Below are positions 1 to 12,755 of a stretch of DNA of 64,000 bases, piece after piece. The notes beneath the pieces were generated by a model. The model was not told the origin of the DNA, did not search any database, and saw only the letters and a list, made by a program, of their open reading frames with translations. The DNA is from Apostichopus japonicus (Eukaryota > Echinodermata > Holothuroidea > Aspidochirotida > Stichopodidae), in NCBI RefSeq assembly GCF_037975245.1, contig NC_092571.1:9991917-10055916 (forward strand), given 5' to 3'. A program made the position numbers and the translations under genes. The stretch's first letter is position 1. The number at the start of each line of letters is the position of its first letter.

Positions 1-423
1 CTCGGGCTGACCAATTTGTGACTCAGGCAACGGCTTTGTTGTTTGTTCATACCATGCTTTGGATTTTTGTCTCCTCAAAATATTGTCCTTGGTTACATTT
101 TCAACCACCTTCGGCTGAAGTAGTGCCTGTGTAGTAAGCAGTAGTGTTTGTGTTCTCCTTGACATTGGTCTTTGGACAGGATTTGAGCACTGGTCCTATG
201 CTGGTGTATTTCTTAGGATGGATTGCCTTTAATCTGTGCAATCTCGCTTGGATTTTTTCAAGATATTTTCTGCAATCTTGAGTTTGCAAATTTTGGTCTT
301 CGTCAGTATTTCATTGGATTTGCAGAAGTCTTTGGTCGGATACTCTTATGTATTTTCGACAACTGTTGTTGTTCGGTTATCTTTAGAATGTGGTACTTTG
401 GAGCATCTTTGTGGTCACTGCCC

Positions 424-871
424 TTAGATGAGGGAAGCTCTAGACAGGAAGTCAGCTATATGCATCTCTTGCCCCTGTTTGTTAGTTACTTGAAGCTGAA
501 CTTCTGAAGACGTAGTAGCATACGTTGGAGTCTTTTGGGGGCTTACATCCATGGTTTTTGAAGATGCTGACCATCGGTTTGTGGTCAGTCTCAACTTTAA
601 CACTGTGCTTTCCAATGATATACTGTTCAAATTTGTCACAAGCAAAGACAATTGCTAGACACTCTTTCTCTATTTTCACACATCTCTCTTCTATGGGTGT
701 GACAGTTCTGATGCAAAGGCCACCGGCTGCTCCTGTTGCATAGACTTGCTCGTAGGCCGTTCTGACGTAACACTGAATTGAAGCTTCTTCTTTGATATTG
801 TAATATCTAATGACTGAGGTGATTAAGTCCAGGCTGCATCTTTGTGTCAGATTTCGCAAAGGCACACACAC
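424..871 (-). pseudogene. RNase H domain of the Ty3/Gypsy-like relic
   Basis: Two overlapping minus-strand frames give an RNase H region. One has an IEKECLAIVFACDKFEQYI block followed by VETDHKP. The other ends in ADFLSRA, the usual end of the Ty3/Gypsy RNase H. The join between the frames is a frameshift near 500-520. The domain would degrade the RNA strand of the RNA-DNA hybrid in a live element; here it cannot be made as one protein. Confidence 0.75.
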
Positions 872-1366
872 ACATCAGGTAGTTTAGGTATAAACTTCGA
901 ACGGTAATTAACGAAGCCCAAGAATCTCTGGAATTGCCTTAGGCATTTGCAAGATGGCCTTGATTTTCTCAGGGTCTGGTTTGAGTCCTTCTGGTGTGAG
1001 GAGGTGCCCAATGTATGGTACTTCTTCCAGTCTCAAGTGCATATTTCTCTGTTAAGCTTTTGGTTCACCTCCGTAGCCCTGTCTAATAGTTTGTTTGTTT
1101 TAGTTGTGCATCATGATCTATTATGGCTTCCTCTGTGTAACCACAGCCATACACAAGGATGTTATCTGTATTACTTCTACTCCTCGTCTTTGGTATCCTT
1201 CTGGAGCCGAGGCAGTACCGAATGGCATACGCCGCCACAAAAAAAAAATTGTCTTGCCCAAAACCGTCTTTTGCACCAATGACGGAGAATATCTTGGCTT
1301 TTGCAGGGCATGGAAGGCAGTGGATAACGTGGTCTCTTGATGGCATATTTTAAGTCGTTGGGTCAA
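860..1366 (-). pseudogene. Reverse transcriptase palm and thumb of the relic
   Basis: The minus strand shows FSVIGAKDGF (usual family form FSVIDAKDGFWQ) near 1270, then NILVYG (from the catalytic DDILVYG) near 1150, then the thumb GHLLTPEGLKPDPEKI near 970-1010. The first palm Asp reads Gly and one Asp of the catalytic pair reads Asn, so catalytic residues are lost. An A-run at 1241-1249 lies within a shifted reading frame. Confidence 0.75.
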
Positions 1367-1468
1367 GTCAGATCCTGAGTTTATTTGGCTTCATCACTAC
1401 CACCATACTGCTCATCCACTCTGTTGGGGAAGTAACTTTTGCCAAAATCTCCTTTTCATCAAGCTTAC

Positions 1469-1702
1469 TCATTTTTTATTCTTTAGCTCTGACTTGAGGG
1501 CAACCGCCACGTTTCTTAGATAGTGCTGCACTGGTTGAACATTTGGATCTATTGTGATGTGATATTTGCCAGGCAAGCACCCCAGGCCCTCGAAGACATC
1601 ATGGTATTCATCAACGATGCTGTCATAACTGTTGTTTGGCCTGTAAGCATTGTTCTGCACATTATTGATATTTTTCAGCTCTAACCAGCCTAAGTCTGAC
1701 AT
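1469..1702 (-). pseudogene. N-terminal part of the reverse transcriptase (relic)
   Basis: A minus-strand frame reads DVFEGLGCLPGKYHITIDP, the conserved start of Ty3/Gypsy reverse transcriptase, followed by a degenerate VAVALKSEL. It lies directly upstream, in element direction, of the palm domain. The family usually has P residues just before VPVAL; here they are replaced. Confidence 0.7.
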
Positions 1703-1889
1703 GTTTTAGCTGACAGCAGTGGATGTTGTTTTGCATATTCGACTTTCATTTGGCATCTGATTGTGTAGTCTGCTGGACTGTTCTGTGAGTTCATACTTAT
1801 GTTGTCGAACTACTGAGTGCCATCAGACTGGACCGTGCCTACAGTATGAATGATTGTGCAAATATACTGACTCTTCAGAACTGTTGCCA

Positions 1890-2129
1890 TCAATTCATTT
1901 TCCCCGATTTGATGAACTCGACCTTTGATTTGTTTACATAGTTTTGCAAAGTGATTCTTTCTGTGGCACTTGCATGGCAATCATTTCTGTATTTTGCATG
2001 TGTTCCACCGCAATACCGACAGTCTCGTATGAGATTGCCTTCACATCTTCTCTTATCAGTTTTCGGTTTGTATTTGCTGGGCTGAGGTTTGCTTGTCATA
2101 TAGTCTTTGCTTTTCCTGGAATAATGCAC
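1890..2129 (-). pseudogene. Gag zinc-knuckle fragment of the relic
   Basis: A minus-strand frame contains CRYCGGTHAKYRNDC after a lysine-rich stretch. This resembles the CX2CGxxH-type knuckle found at the gag/pol boundary of Ty3/Gypsy elements. The position upstream of RT fits. The second knuckle expected in many relatives is not visible. Confidence 0.5.
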
Positions 2130-2230
2130 AACTTAACTTGTACTTGGTGGTGTCATTCGGATTAGCTGGATTAGCTGTGCTTGGACAGCCTTTGTGTTTC
2201 GGGCTTTATCAATAGCTCCCCTCAAAGTTA

Positions 2231-5200
2231 ACCTAGACCAAACACGCAAGCGAAGCATAGTAATAACTATCATAGTTTTACATAGTTCGTGCAAAACGAC
2301 TGCTCACTTCTTTGACAGCCTATACCAAAAACGAGGTTGTTAAATAAGCCATATATAGAGGTTCTAACAAAACAGAGTTTTTGTTTGCATTAATAAACAA
2401 TGCAACCTGAAGGAAACTGTTGCCGTTGTTCTCGACATAACGAAACTTTCATTAATGTAAATAGCTAAATGACATAATCCGTAACCAAACTGAAGCTAGC
2501 AGTAATTTCCTGCAATGAGTAACACAACATGATTGAGGGATAGCCATCCATAAACTGGATATATGCCAAAAATGCACGACAAGAAGTAAACGCTAGGCAT
2601 ATGCTTTTCTAAAGTAGAGCCATTAGGCCTGCCGCGACAGTACTACCAGGCCAACTGGTACTTTTACTATTTAGCTATGATGACCCCAGGACAGTCCTGC
2701 TTCATTATAAAATTAGTCTTTGGCCTTCGACCTTTCAATAAAAGCTCAGTTTCTTACTTAAATCAGTCGGGGAAATGTTGAATTTTATATTTTACGGAAT
2801 TCAAAGTAGATATCAAAAGTAGTAAAGTGAATGCAATATAGCTACTGCAAATTAAAAAATAAACTCATTTAGCAAACCTACAATTTACAACAGTGATCTC
2901 AATTTCAGTATGATGATGCACATTTCCAGACCCATCATAAGGTTGCGTCCCTGCTATTGAACCTTCTTTGATTTATTTCGTTGTTGTTGAGGAATTCTAA
3001 TGAAATTGTTGTTTACTGACTGTGCTTTAGTACATTATTTGTACGGAGAAAGCGCTCAACTGCTCGATTGAGTTGTTCCTCCCTGACGTCATCAAGATGG
3101 AAGTTGCGTAATGAATGACGGCTTACTGTGCATTGTGGTTAGGCCTTAGGAGCACAATTTTCAAAGCGAGCGTATTCAGTCCAACAGAAAGCGGTTTACT
3201 TAAAATCAAATATTAGATAGTTTTGAGGTTACTGAACAATATTAATTGTCTTTGATCCCTGCCTTCGTTATTCCTTTAAGATCTCAATCCATCCACAATA
3301 CGGTAATGGGCTTCCATTGGCTAGTGGCGGTAGCTTTGGCAGACTGTCTTCCAACCAATCATGTGATATCATTTAACCTGTGTTCAATAGTACAGCTATT
3401 CGTGATGGAGTGGACTGACAGATTTTGCGATTTTATTTGGGTGAAGGTTTGTCTTAGAGCTTGTTAACTCCATTTCCCGGTTGGGTACCCTTTCCGAGTT
3501 TCCTGATAACGAATTTTTACAAGTCTCTGGCCTGGCGAAATGTGGCTACAATATGGTAGCTCAAAACTTGTCAGCAGGGTCTAAAAGAACGTACTTTTTA
3601 CCAAACTTTCGTCATATTGTAAGTTTGTTTGGACCTCCTGTGATAGAATAGGGCGATGATCGGGATCGTCGTGATTTTTTTTTTTTTTTTGGGGGGGGGG
3701 GGGTCTGAACAGATGCTGTCAGCTCTTGATACCGTTTAACGGCTCCATTCTTATTCCAAGCTGTCCGTTTGGATTATTCACAGGTATTGTAACGTAATGA
3801 CTAAACTACCTTCGAGATATCCTCTTAGCCGTGGACGGCCTTAATTTCTGCTAACGTTGCTTCTTTCTCTAAGTAGCTTCTCTTTCAACCTTGTCCATGC
3901 TATAGGTGGAAACTGGAAAGCTTGGGAGGGTGGGTCTCTCTGCTGGAAAGTTGCTGTGTATTTAAGCAATAAAAGCCACACGAGTGGTTCCCTAGTATTT
4001 TTTGAACTCAAATCAAAAAGAAAGATATTCCTTTAAAATTTGTGAAATTATTCTATGTCTGCTTTGCACATTGATCGCCCTATATCTGAAAGCAAACTAC
4101 TCTGTATGATTATAAACACATGAACTTCTTAATTAAAGATTTACAAATGTAGGTTGACTTATCGATTTGTGAGATTAAATTTCCGCCAGTGAGTAGATAA
4201 CAGATGTTATTTCCACATATATCGACAAGTGGAAACAAATAAAGATCACTGAAAATGTACAATTAAAGACACATTCGTGGTTTGCATAGCGCGTCTCAAT
4301 TTATCATCACCAAGTGTGCAAGTATTCAAACTTGATACTGGCAGTTGCCAAAGAGTGGGCTTTGTGCAGCTCATCGAAATAGTTGATCTAATGAACGGTT
4401 TTCGGGTGCTTGAAGAACAATGAGTTCTGTCATTAACAATTAAAATCTACTGATACACAACATAAACTGCTGATACATTTCAAATGTAGATACATGCATG
4501 CAACAGGGTCTTTAACAGCAATGTAGTTTATGAGGAAGCCCTGAAAGGTGTTTACCAAAGAAACCATTGAGTTAATCCTTACTCCCGGACATCCTAGCTC
4601 ATATGAAGAAAGGAAAGCGTTTGCATGGGCGACACAATTGTTTTTGACAGCCTGCAGAATGCAGTCTTGCTACAATAACCTTATTTTTTTAACAACTGTG
4701 GATCAAGCAAGAAGCTTTCCCTTAGAGCAATGGCGTAACATTACTTCTTGTAAACGAATTCAGGCTATGCTATTGATGACACAGAAAATGCTTGTGAGAC
4801 AATACGGACTCGTGACCACACTGTCCTTTGGTAATAGTTGTATAGATTGTTTCATAAGATAGCAAAGCTGATGTACTTGGGAAGGATGATTTTCACTAGT
4901 TGTAGAAAGTTTGTTTACAGTGTAATCCAGCTACAAAAGTCTACTCAGTTACTTTACTGTCATAGGGTCATTCTTCAGGAGGCTAAACAGCTAAAGGAAT
5001 TAAAAAGTCGGGAGACTAGTCAGAATGGACAAAACCTATCAATAAATATGGATATCTAATCCGTTTGAGTTGAAGCCAGTAATAAGCCATTAGAAGAGCT
5101 AAAGTCTATCACATAGACCTAATATCAAATATCTGAGCAGGTGTTAGACTCTGCTGAGACTGCTCAGCGACGCGAATGAGTCTCCCTACATAAAAATAGG

Positions 5201-7484
5201 AAAATGTTACGGCTGTTATATTTTCCTCCCCTTTCTTCATACGCTTAAGAGGCCAGCGCAATAACAGGAACGAATTGCTCACAGTGTGATGAATAGTAAG
5301 GATCGACCCAGCGTATTTGGCAAACTAAAATTGGCATATTTTACATAGGCTACGCTTGTGTGTTATTTGCATCCCTCCACTACCACAGCGAGAGCTAACC
5401 ATTGTCTATGACAAGCCAACATGTCTATAAAGGCCGTCTATTGCGCGTGTACAAACAATCAGTGCATAGCGTCTAAAATAATATTACACGTTTGTAAAAC
5501 CTTTGAAATTCCACAACGCTTTACAGAATTCGCGGGAAACGCGTCGTGGACATTCGACAATGCGCAACACGCCCTCTTAAAATTTCGACAACATCTTGAC
5601 AAACGTGTTAGTGAAACAGTGATTGTTTGTGTAGAGAACACATAGATTTTTTTTAGAAAGGGTTTCAGTTTGTAATGTTGTACATAACTGCACAACAACT
5701 GGACACTCTAGACGCAACGTATAGGTTAGTATACCCTACATAGGCCTACCTCAGATGTATTTTGATATCCACAAAAACACCAGGCTTCATATTATCAATG
5801 TGAAAATCCACAGACTATACATATATTATGTTAAGGCTTCATGATTGAAATATTGTGCATGTTTGCGGCACGTTTTTATCCCACAATTTGACTCCCGTTA
5901 ATCTGAGATGACATTTGGCCTCCATAAAAAGAAGTAAGCTCCTTGTGATAGATTTGATACATCCACTTACCAATTGCGTTAATTGTAATTATGAAATATA
6001 TATATAAATTGTATGAGTTGGAAAATCCAAAAGTCCGTACCACTCGATCACAGCGATTCACTTGTGTGAATACGTAACGTAATGGTAATTGTATAACTGT
6101 CAACGAGAGCTTATTACGCAAGTTTTATGTTATTGAGTGCAATAAAATGAGTTGGATCTTTGGGAGTAATCTCACAATTTGTTAGGACAATTCAATTTAT
6201 TAAGTTATTGAGCATGGAAGAGCAACCCTATATATAACCGACCAACCATAATTCTTTGTACATTCACTCTGTTGTACATACCGTATATTGTCGTAATTCA
6301 TGGTCGAGCCTTAACATTCAGTCTTCAACATTGTTTAAAAATTGTAATGTATAACCCTTTTATTCACTACGCACTCTCCATTTTATGTAAACGTTGCAAA
6401 ATTACCCACTGGAAGTATACGTTTCATGCTAGTTATATCCTAGCTGATGAAGATGTTTGGCGCAAAGAAATTACGACTCATAACCAGAATCGTGCATATG
6501 GTTTGTGTTGTCTATCAATCGTATAGACCGAGAATAATGTCATCGAAAATAACATACAACATATGGCTACCGTCAATGTAGCTTATAATGTGCATTTACA
6601 ATTAGTCAGGACGATAACACGCTTTCACATCCTAACGTTCAGCGGTTAGCATTCAAATTGCCGGGACAGATACAATGATCATATTGCTTTAAAGTTCTCA
6701 TTAATTGGTTGGTAAAATTATTTATAATAAAATGAGTCTTTGGAAAAAAAAAAAATAGTAGGCTGAAGGAAAGTTCTAAAATCTTAGCTATGATTACCCG
6801 AGTATTTGCGTGTTCTTCACATTATAGTGAGTTCATTCTTCAGTTCTATTTTAGTGTTACAAGGTAATGTGGGAAAAACGGTTGTTGCATCTTCGCTTAT
6901 TTGCACTTTACCTGTACTTCCCAACGACAGGATAACAGCCAGGATAAATATTATTCTCTGAGGCAGTCTGCTACAAGCTGTTAATGAGCATATTGAACTT
7001 TAAGTGGCTCGCACTGCGTAGAATGTGGAAGCAAATAATTGTGCTTGCAGTCATTGCTGCTTCTTCAAGGCTACAGACACTCTTGCTTGATTAAGTTCTT
7101 CTTTGAACAAATTAATCAACCACCTGACTTGTAGAAGTAATTATAGTACCCTGTAAAATCATCCCGACGAAACGAGCTTTGTGTGAATTTTCCAACATAA
7201 CGTAAGAGAAACATGCATTAGAACTGTATCATCGTTGGTGTACCACATTACCGCTTTCCATCGTGAGATGAAAGGAGGGCATGTGACCAGCCTCTTCATC
7301 AACTGATTCATTGATCTCAGTCTTTTCAGAGCACTTTCTTCTCTCTAGTACTACTCTTCTGTTCACTGTTTGATCATTATCAGTTCTATCTGCCTGCTTA
7401 ACCTGTTCGTCTCTGAAGGCGATCTTATTAGTGTCAAAACGTTAGGCCGTCTTACTTCAATACATTTCTGGAATGAATTGTACC
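2231..7484. other. Intergenic DNA without a recognisable gene
   Basis: AT-rich unique-looking DNA. Open frames here are short (largest about 104 codons at 4548-4862) and match no family I recognise. The only structured item I saw is the T16-G13 homopolymer junction at 3675-3703. Confidence 0.6.
3675..3703. repeat. T16-G13 homopolymer junction
   Basis: A run of 16 T is followed directly by 13 G. Long G runs recur across the window next to hAT-like ends, but no such end is visible here. Lengths in homopolymers may be affected by sequencing. Confidence 0.8.
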
Positions 7485-7575
7485 CAGGGGCGGCGATTTG
7501 TTTCAAATATTGGGGGGGGGGACATTTGCTTGGGTACCGGCGCGTAGCAATTTTCATCCCCAAAATAGTTCGCGC
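7485..7575. mobile_element. Possible truncated CAGGGGCG-type MITE end
   Basis: The stretch starts CAGGGGCGGCG, then has a G10 run and a second GGCGCGTAGC motif. These are the terminal motifs of the complete MITEs at 23199 and 63221. No matching right end or target duplication was found, so this is at best a fragment cut short next to the (TA)n array. Confidence 0.35.
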
Positions 7576-7590
7576 GCTGCTTAATATTTT

Positions 7591-7952
<362 letters not shown>

Positions 7953-9339
7953 AGACCGCAATCCTGTGATCAGTGTCCTTGAAAAGATGATTGTAAATGC
8001 AAATGGATAATATAACAGACGATTAGGCAGTCACTCCCTGCACATCATCAACTGCGCATACTTACCTAATACTTATGCATAAATAGAACTAGAATTAAGA
8101 AAAACACTTGTAAATGGTCAATCTTTGATGGTAGTTGCAGCTATTTTCATGATTTCTAATGCCTATTAGAAAGATAAGATAATGTTGTTTATAGGTGTGT
8201 AGACCTTTAGTGTTGCCGATTAGACTATATTGACAGTAGTATAATAGACTTGGTACCTGCCATGCGGGACACAAAATTGTCAACTCGCAGCTTTATTTAT
8301 TTTTATTTATTTACTTGTTTTTCCACAAAAGTACAAAGTGGAGGGAAGTCTTCCATAAAGCTTAAAAGCTTAACAATGTGGAAGACTCCCTGAAGAAAGA
8401 AAAGAAAAGAAAGAAAAATATATATATAACACATATACATAAATATAAATACAAATTAAATGCTCAATATATATATATAGTAATTACATACAGGAATAAT
8501 TTGGTAGTAGTCAGTAACTAGCTATTAATGTGTGTTGCACAATAGTGGAATCAAATGATGTAACTAAGTGATACCATGGGAACGCGCTACTGTATTTTTT
8601 GTTCTTGTGGTTACTGGTAACATTTCAGGCCTAACATTGGGTTGTGTTTAATTAAACTTCGTGTATCCGATATCTCAGTAGAAGAACTTTGCGAAATTAG
8701 AGAGCATAACTGTCTGCAGATTTGAAACCTACACAGACGTGTACATAAGAATTCAAACTGTACAACATCTCATGAAGGGAAACTCGATAAATGCAGTACA
8801 GAATTTACACTCCCAATAACCACAGACCGCGTATGCGAATACGTAATCGAAACTCCCTCTTTTTTGGTTTTAGCAAAATACCACATCAGATACGAGGATA
8901 GTGGTACCACCAAGCCGTTGACATGTTAAGTATATCCTCTACTTACATTTGCAGTTATTATAAACTAAAAGTGAACTCACAAGAACTCTGTTACAGTAGG
9001 TTGACTATCTGGTATCTAGTTTAGTTTCTGTTTAATCTAGTTAAACAAATACATGCAGTTATTATGGAAAGCACATATTAAGGAAGCTATACACCCGAGC
9101 ACTCATGCAGGCTACGTTCAAGACGTTTGCATTTCTTGTCTGATTCGATCAATCGTTGAAAATATCAAGATCAGTTAACAGGATTACTGAGCTAACTCGT
9201 TAAAAGCATAAAAACAGTAAATAATATATTTAGAAATGCATAATGTTTCGAAAACATACAAGAAGGTTTTTCTATCATCTGTTTTTCCATGAATTCACAG
9301 CTGACTTGACTAGCTTGATCCTGTCCCCTACATTCCACT
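7953..9339. other. Intergenic DNA, no gene seen
   Basis: No coding signal. Small simple repeats only: a TTTA-rich stretch at 8291-8320 and an A/G-rich then TA-rich stretch at 8392-8480. Confidence 0.6.
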
Positions 9340-10850
9340 TACCACAAACATTAATAAACAAAGTATAGATACACTTACCGCCTCGTGTATAGGCATCACC
9401 TGTTACTATACTCAAACAATTCTTTTTACATTGATAAACACTGTATAGATATACCGCCTGGTGTATAGGCATCACCTGTTACTATACTCAAACAGTTCTT
9501 TTTACATTGATAAACACTGTATATAGATACATATATCGCCTTGTGTATAGGCATCACCTGTTACTATACTCAAACAGTTCTTTTTACATTGATAAACACT
9601 GTATATAGATACATATATCGCCTTGTGTATAGGCATCACCTGTTACTATATATACTCAAACAGTTCTTTTTACATTGATAAACACTGTATAGATATACCG
9701 CCTTGTGTATAGGCATCACCTGTTACTATACTCAAACAGTTCTTTTTACATTGATAAACACTGTATATAGATACATATATCGCCTTGTGTATAGGCATCA
9801 CCTGTTACTATACTCAAACAGTTCTTTTTACATTGATAAACACTGTATATAGATACATATATCGCCTTGTGTATAGGCATCACCTGTTACTATACTCAAA
9901 CAGTTCTTTTTACATTGATAAACACTGTATAGATATACCGCCTGGTGTATAGACATCATCTGTAACTATAATCAAACAATTCTTTGTACATTAATAAATA
10001 TTGCATAGATACATATTTCTCCTTGTGTATAGGCATCACCTGTTACTATACTCAAACAATTCTTTTTACATTGATAAACACTGTATAGATACACATATCG
10101 CCTTGTGTATAGACATCATATGTAACTATAATCAAACAATTATTTTACTTGATAAACACTGTACACATACTGCCTTGTGTATAGGCATCACCTGTTACTA
10201 TAATCAAACAATTATTTTTACATTGATAAACACTGTATAGATATACCGCCTTGTGTATAGGCATCACCTGTTACTATACTCAAACAATTCTTTGTACATT
10301 AATAAATATTGCATAGATACATATTTCTCCTTGTGTATAGGCATGACCTGTTACTATACTCAAACAATTATTTTTACATTGATAAACACTGTATAGATAT
10401 ACCGCCTTGTGTATAGGCATCACCTGTTACTATAATCAAACAATTCTTTGTACATTAATAAATATTGCATAGATACATATTTCTCCTTGTGTATAGGCAT
10501 CACCTGTTACTATACTCAAACAATTACTTTTACATTGATAAACACTGTATAGATAAATATATCGCCTTGTGTATAGACATCATCTGTAACTATAATCAAA
10601 CAATTATTTTTACTTGATAAACACTGTACACATACTGCCTTGTGTATAGGCATCACCTGTTACTATACTCAAACAATTATTTTTACATTGATAAACACTG
10701 TATAGATATACCGCCTTGTGTATAGGCATCAACTGTTACTATACTCAAACAATTCTTTTTACATTGATAAACACTGTATATAGATACATATATCGCCTTG
10801 TGTAAAGGCATCACCTGTTACTATAATCAAACAATTCTTTTTACATTAAG
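9340..10850. repeat. Minisatellite, about 19 copies of a 75-83 bp unit
   Basis: Each unit reads roughly: CTTGTGTATAGGCATCACC, then TGTTACTATACTCAAACA, a TTCTTTTTACATTGATAAAC block and CACTGTATAGATATACCGC. I count about 19 occurrences of the GCATCACC-type core (variants GACATCAT and GCATGACC). Unit length varies with insertions such as ATAGATACATATATCG. Variants alternate in blocks, a sign of unequal exchange. No spacers and no coding frame. Confidence 0.93.
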
Positions 10851-12310
10851 TATTTTCAGACACAGGTCCAGCAATGTTTGAGCCTTGAATTGGCTTTATC
10901 ATATAGCCTACTTTAAAAAAAATCTTGTTTTCAATGAGCACACCCAGATAATATTTATATTTACAAGTGACAAGAACACCACGGTAACGTTGCCTGGAAT
11001 ATGACATTTAGAACTACTAAAACCTTTACAAGGATGCCAAATAATTTGAAGTGACTTGGAGTGACGATAAGCAGGTGTTTAGTACCCAGAATCGGAAATG
11101 AAAATTCGATCGAGGCTGGTAGGCAGAACTTCTCACAACTAAAGCTTCTGGTTGTGAGACAATTCAAGCAAAAGAATTATTACGCGTCGCACGACTTCCA
11201 ACGTACGTTACAAATTGAAGTAAAGGTCTCTAAATTTGAAAGTTTCGACACGAAGAAGGTAACTTTAGTGGGTGTTTATTGGCAGCAAGACGTAAACAGT
11301 ACATCTTGATTTAAAACATATTTACTGTTAGCTCTGTGATTAATGAATCTCATTAAATTTGAAAGAAAATTTCGCGGATAAAAAAAAATCTTTCAAACGC
11401 TGTACCGTAGTTTAAATAATAGGTTAAGTTTAGGTGTGTTTTAGTTAATTATGTTTAGCTTGGTAAAAACAATATAGGGTTCTCTATGTACCGATTATAT
11501 CAATACTTAGATTGGCAATATTTTTTTGGTAGTGTTTTAAACTTCTAATAGGGGTCTGTTATAGGACGTAAGTTCGTTTGACTGAAGCAGTTGATGTTTA
11601 CATAGATGATAACTACATTTTCAAATTTGCAATTTAGGCTAACGTGTCTGGACATCGGTAATGATAGTTTTCAAAGATGTCTGATAAAAGTATAGTTTGA
11701 TGTCATTCTGAATATAATTCAATTTTAAATTATTTGTTTGATTTATTTCGTCTCCGAATCAGTCTATTTACATCAGAGATCACCGTCAACTCTAAATGAC
11801 GTAGATGTAATGTCCAACTACTTATAGGAGGAGGTCAAGACTCTCATTGTTCACGCCAGCTGTCTGCTAACTCGCACTTAAGGATACGAATAATTAAATA
11901 TATACTCAAATTAGAATCAAAGTAGTATTTCCATTAAGTTTAAACTGAGTTACATGAAGGCATTCGATAATAAAAGTTTTTTTTTCAGTTGATAGAGACA
12001 TCTTGTTTGAACAAGTCAGTTTATTCACAAGATTTATCGGCGACCTTGATATTTCACTATTGAAATTTTAAGTTTTAATCGTATAGTTAAAGAGGTGTCA
12101 TTTGCGTGTGTATAGTGAAACTCTGTCTTCCTTCTATTTTTTTGGTACATCGACCTCCTTTTATGTATCTTACCAACCTGTGTGTGTTTGTATGTGTGTT
12201 CCACGTTTTCTCAGATATATAACCAGAGACACATAAGTGTGTTGGTGTTCCTATGCTTTGCTATAGATTCATACCCCCTCCCCTCCTCGTGAAAAGATCA
12301 TCTCATTACA
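10851..12310. other. Intergenic DNA, no gene seen
   Basis: AT-rich sequence with no recognisable domain. Open frames are below about 85 codons. Confidence 0.6.
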
Positions 12311-12324
12311 CTAATCCCTGGGCA

Positions 12325-12755
12325 ATAATAATAATAATAATCAAAATGACAATCATAATATTATTATTATTAATAGTAATAATAATAACAACAATAATAT
12401 TCATAATCATAATAATAATCATAATATTAATCATCATTATCATAATAATAATAATAATAATAATCTTAATAATAATCATAATAATAACAATAATAATCAT
12501 ATTTATAATCTTAATAATAATCATCATCATAATAATAATCATCATCATCATAATAATCATCATAATAATAATCATCATCATAACTATAATCATAATCATC
12601 AAAATCATGATAATGATGATGATGATAATGATGATGATGATGATAATGATGATGATGACGATGTCGATGACGACGACGACGATGACGATGACGACGACGA
12701 TGACGATGACGATGGCGATGACGACGATGACGACGACGATGACGATGATAATATT
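12325..12755. repeat. Triplet microsatellite grading from AAT to ATC/ATG to GAC
   Basis: A continuous trinucleotide tract of about 430 bp. It starts as AAT/ATT, passes through AATCAT, then GATGAT, and ends as GACGACGATGAC. Homopolymeric open frames on both strands (poly-Ile/Met/Thr) come from the repeat. Confidence 0.93.

Larger units (their letters stand above)
1..2230 (-). mobile_element. Decayed Ty3/Gypsy-like LTR retrotransposon (gag-pol relic)
   Basis: On the minus strand, pieces of a retroelement follow the expected order from high to low coordinate: a CCHC-like zinc knuckle, the reverse-transcriptase N-terminus, RT palm and thumb, then RNase H. Frames shift and stop repeatedly between the pieces, so the copy is dead. 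The RT thumb (about 860-1040) has the typical GHLLTPEGLKPDPEKI stretch, and RNase H has VETDHKP and DFLSRA, which point to the Ty3/Gypsy group. Below about 420 I could not recognise integrase; the copy may be truncated or continue past the window edge. No LTR pair was recognised and the 5' boundary near 2230 is approximate. Confidence 0.85.
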
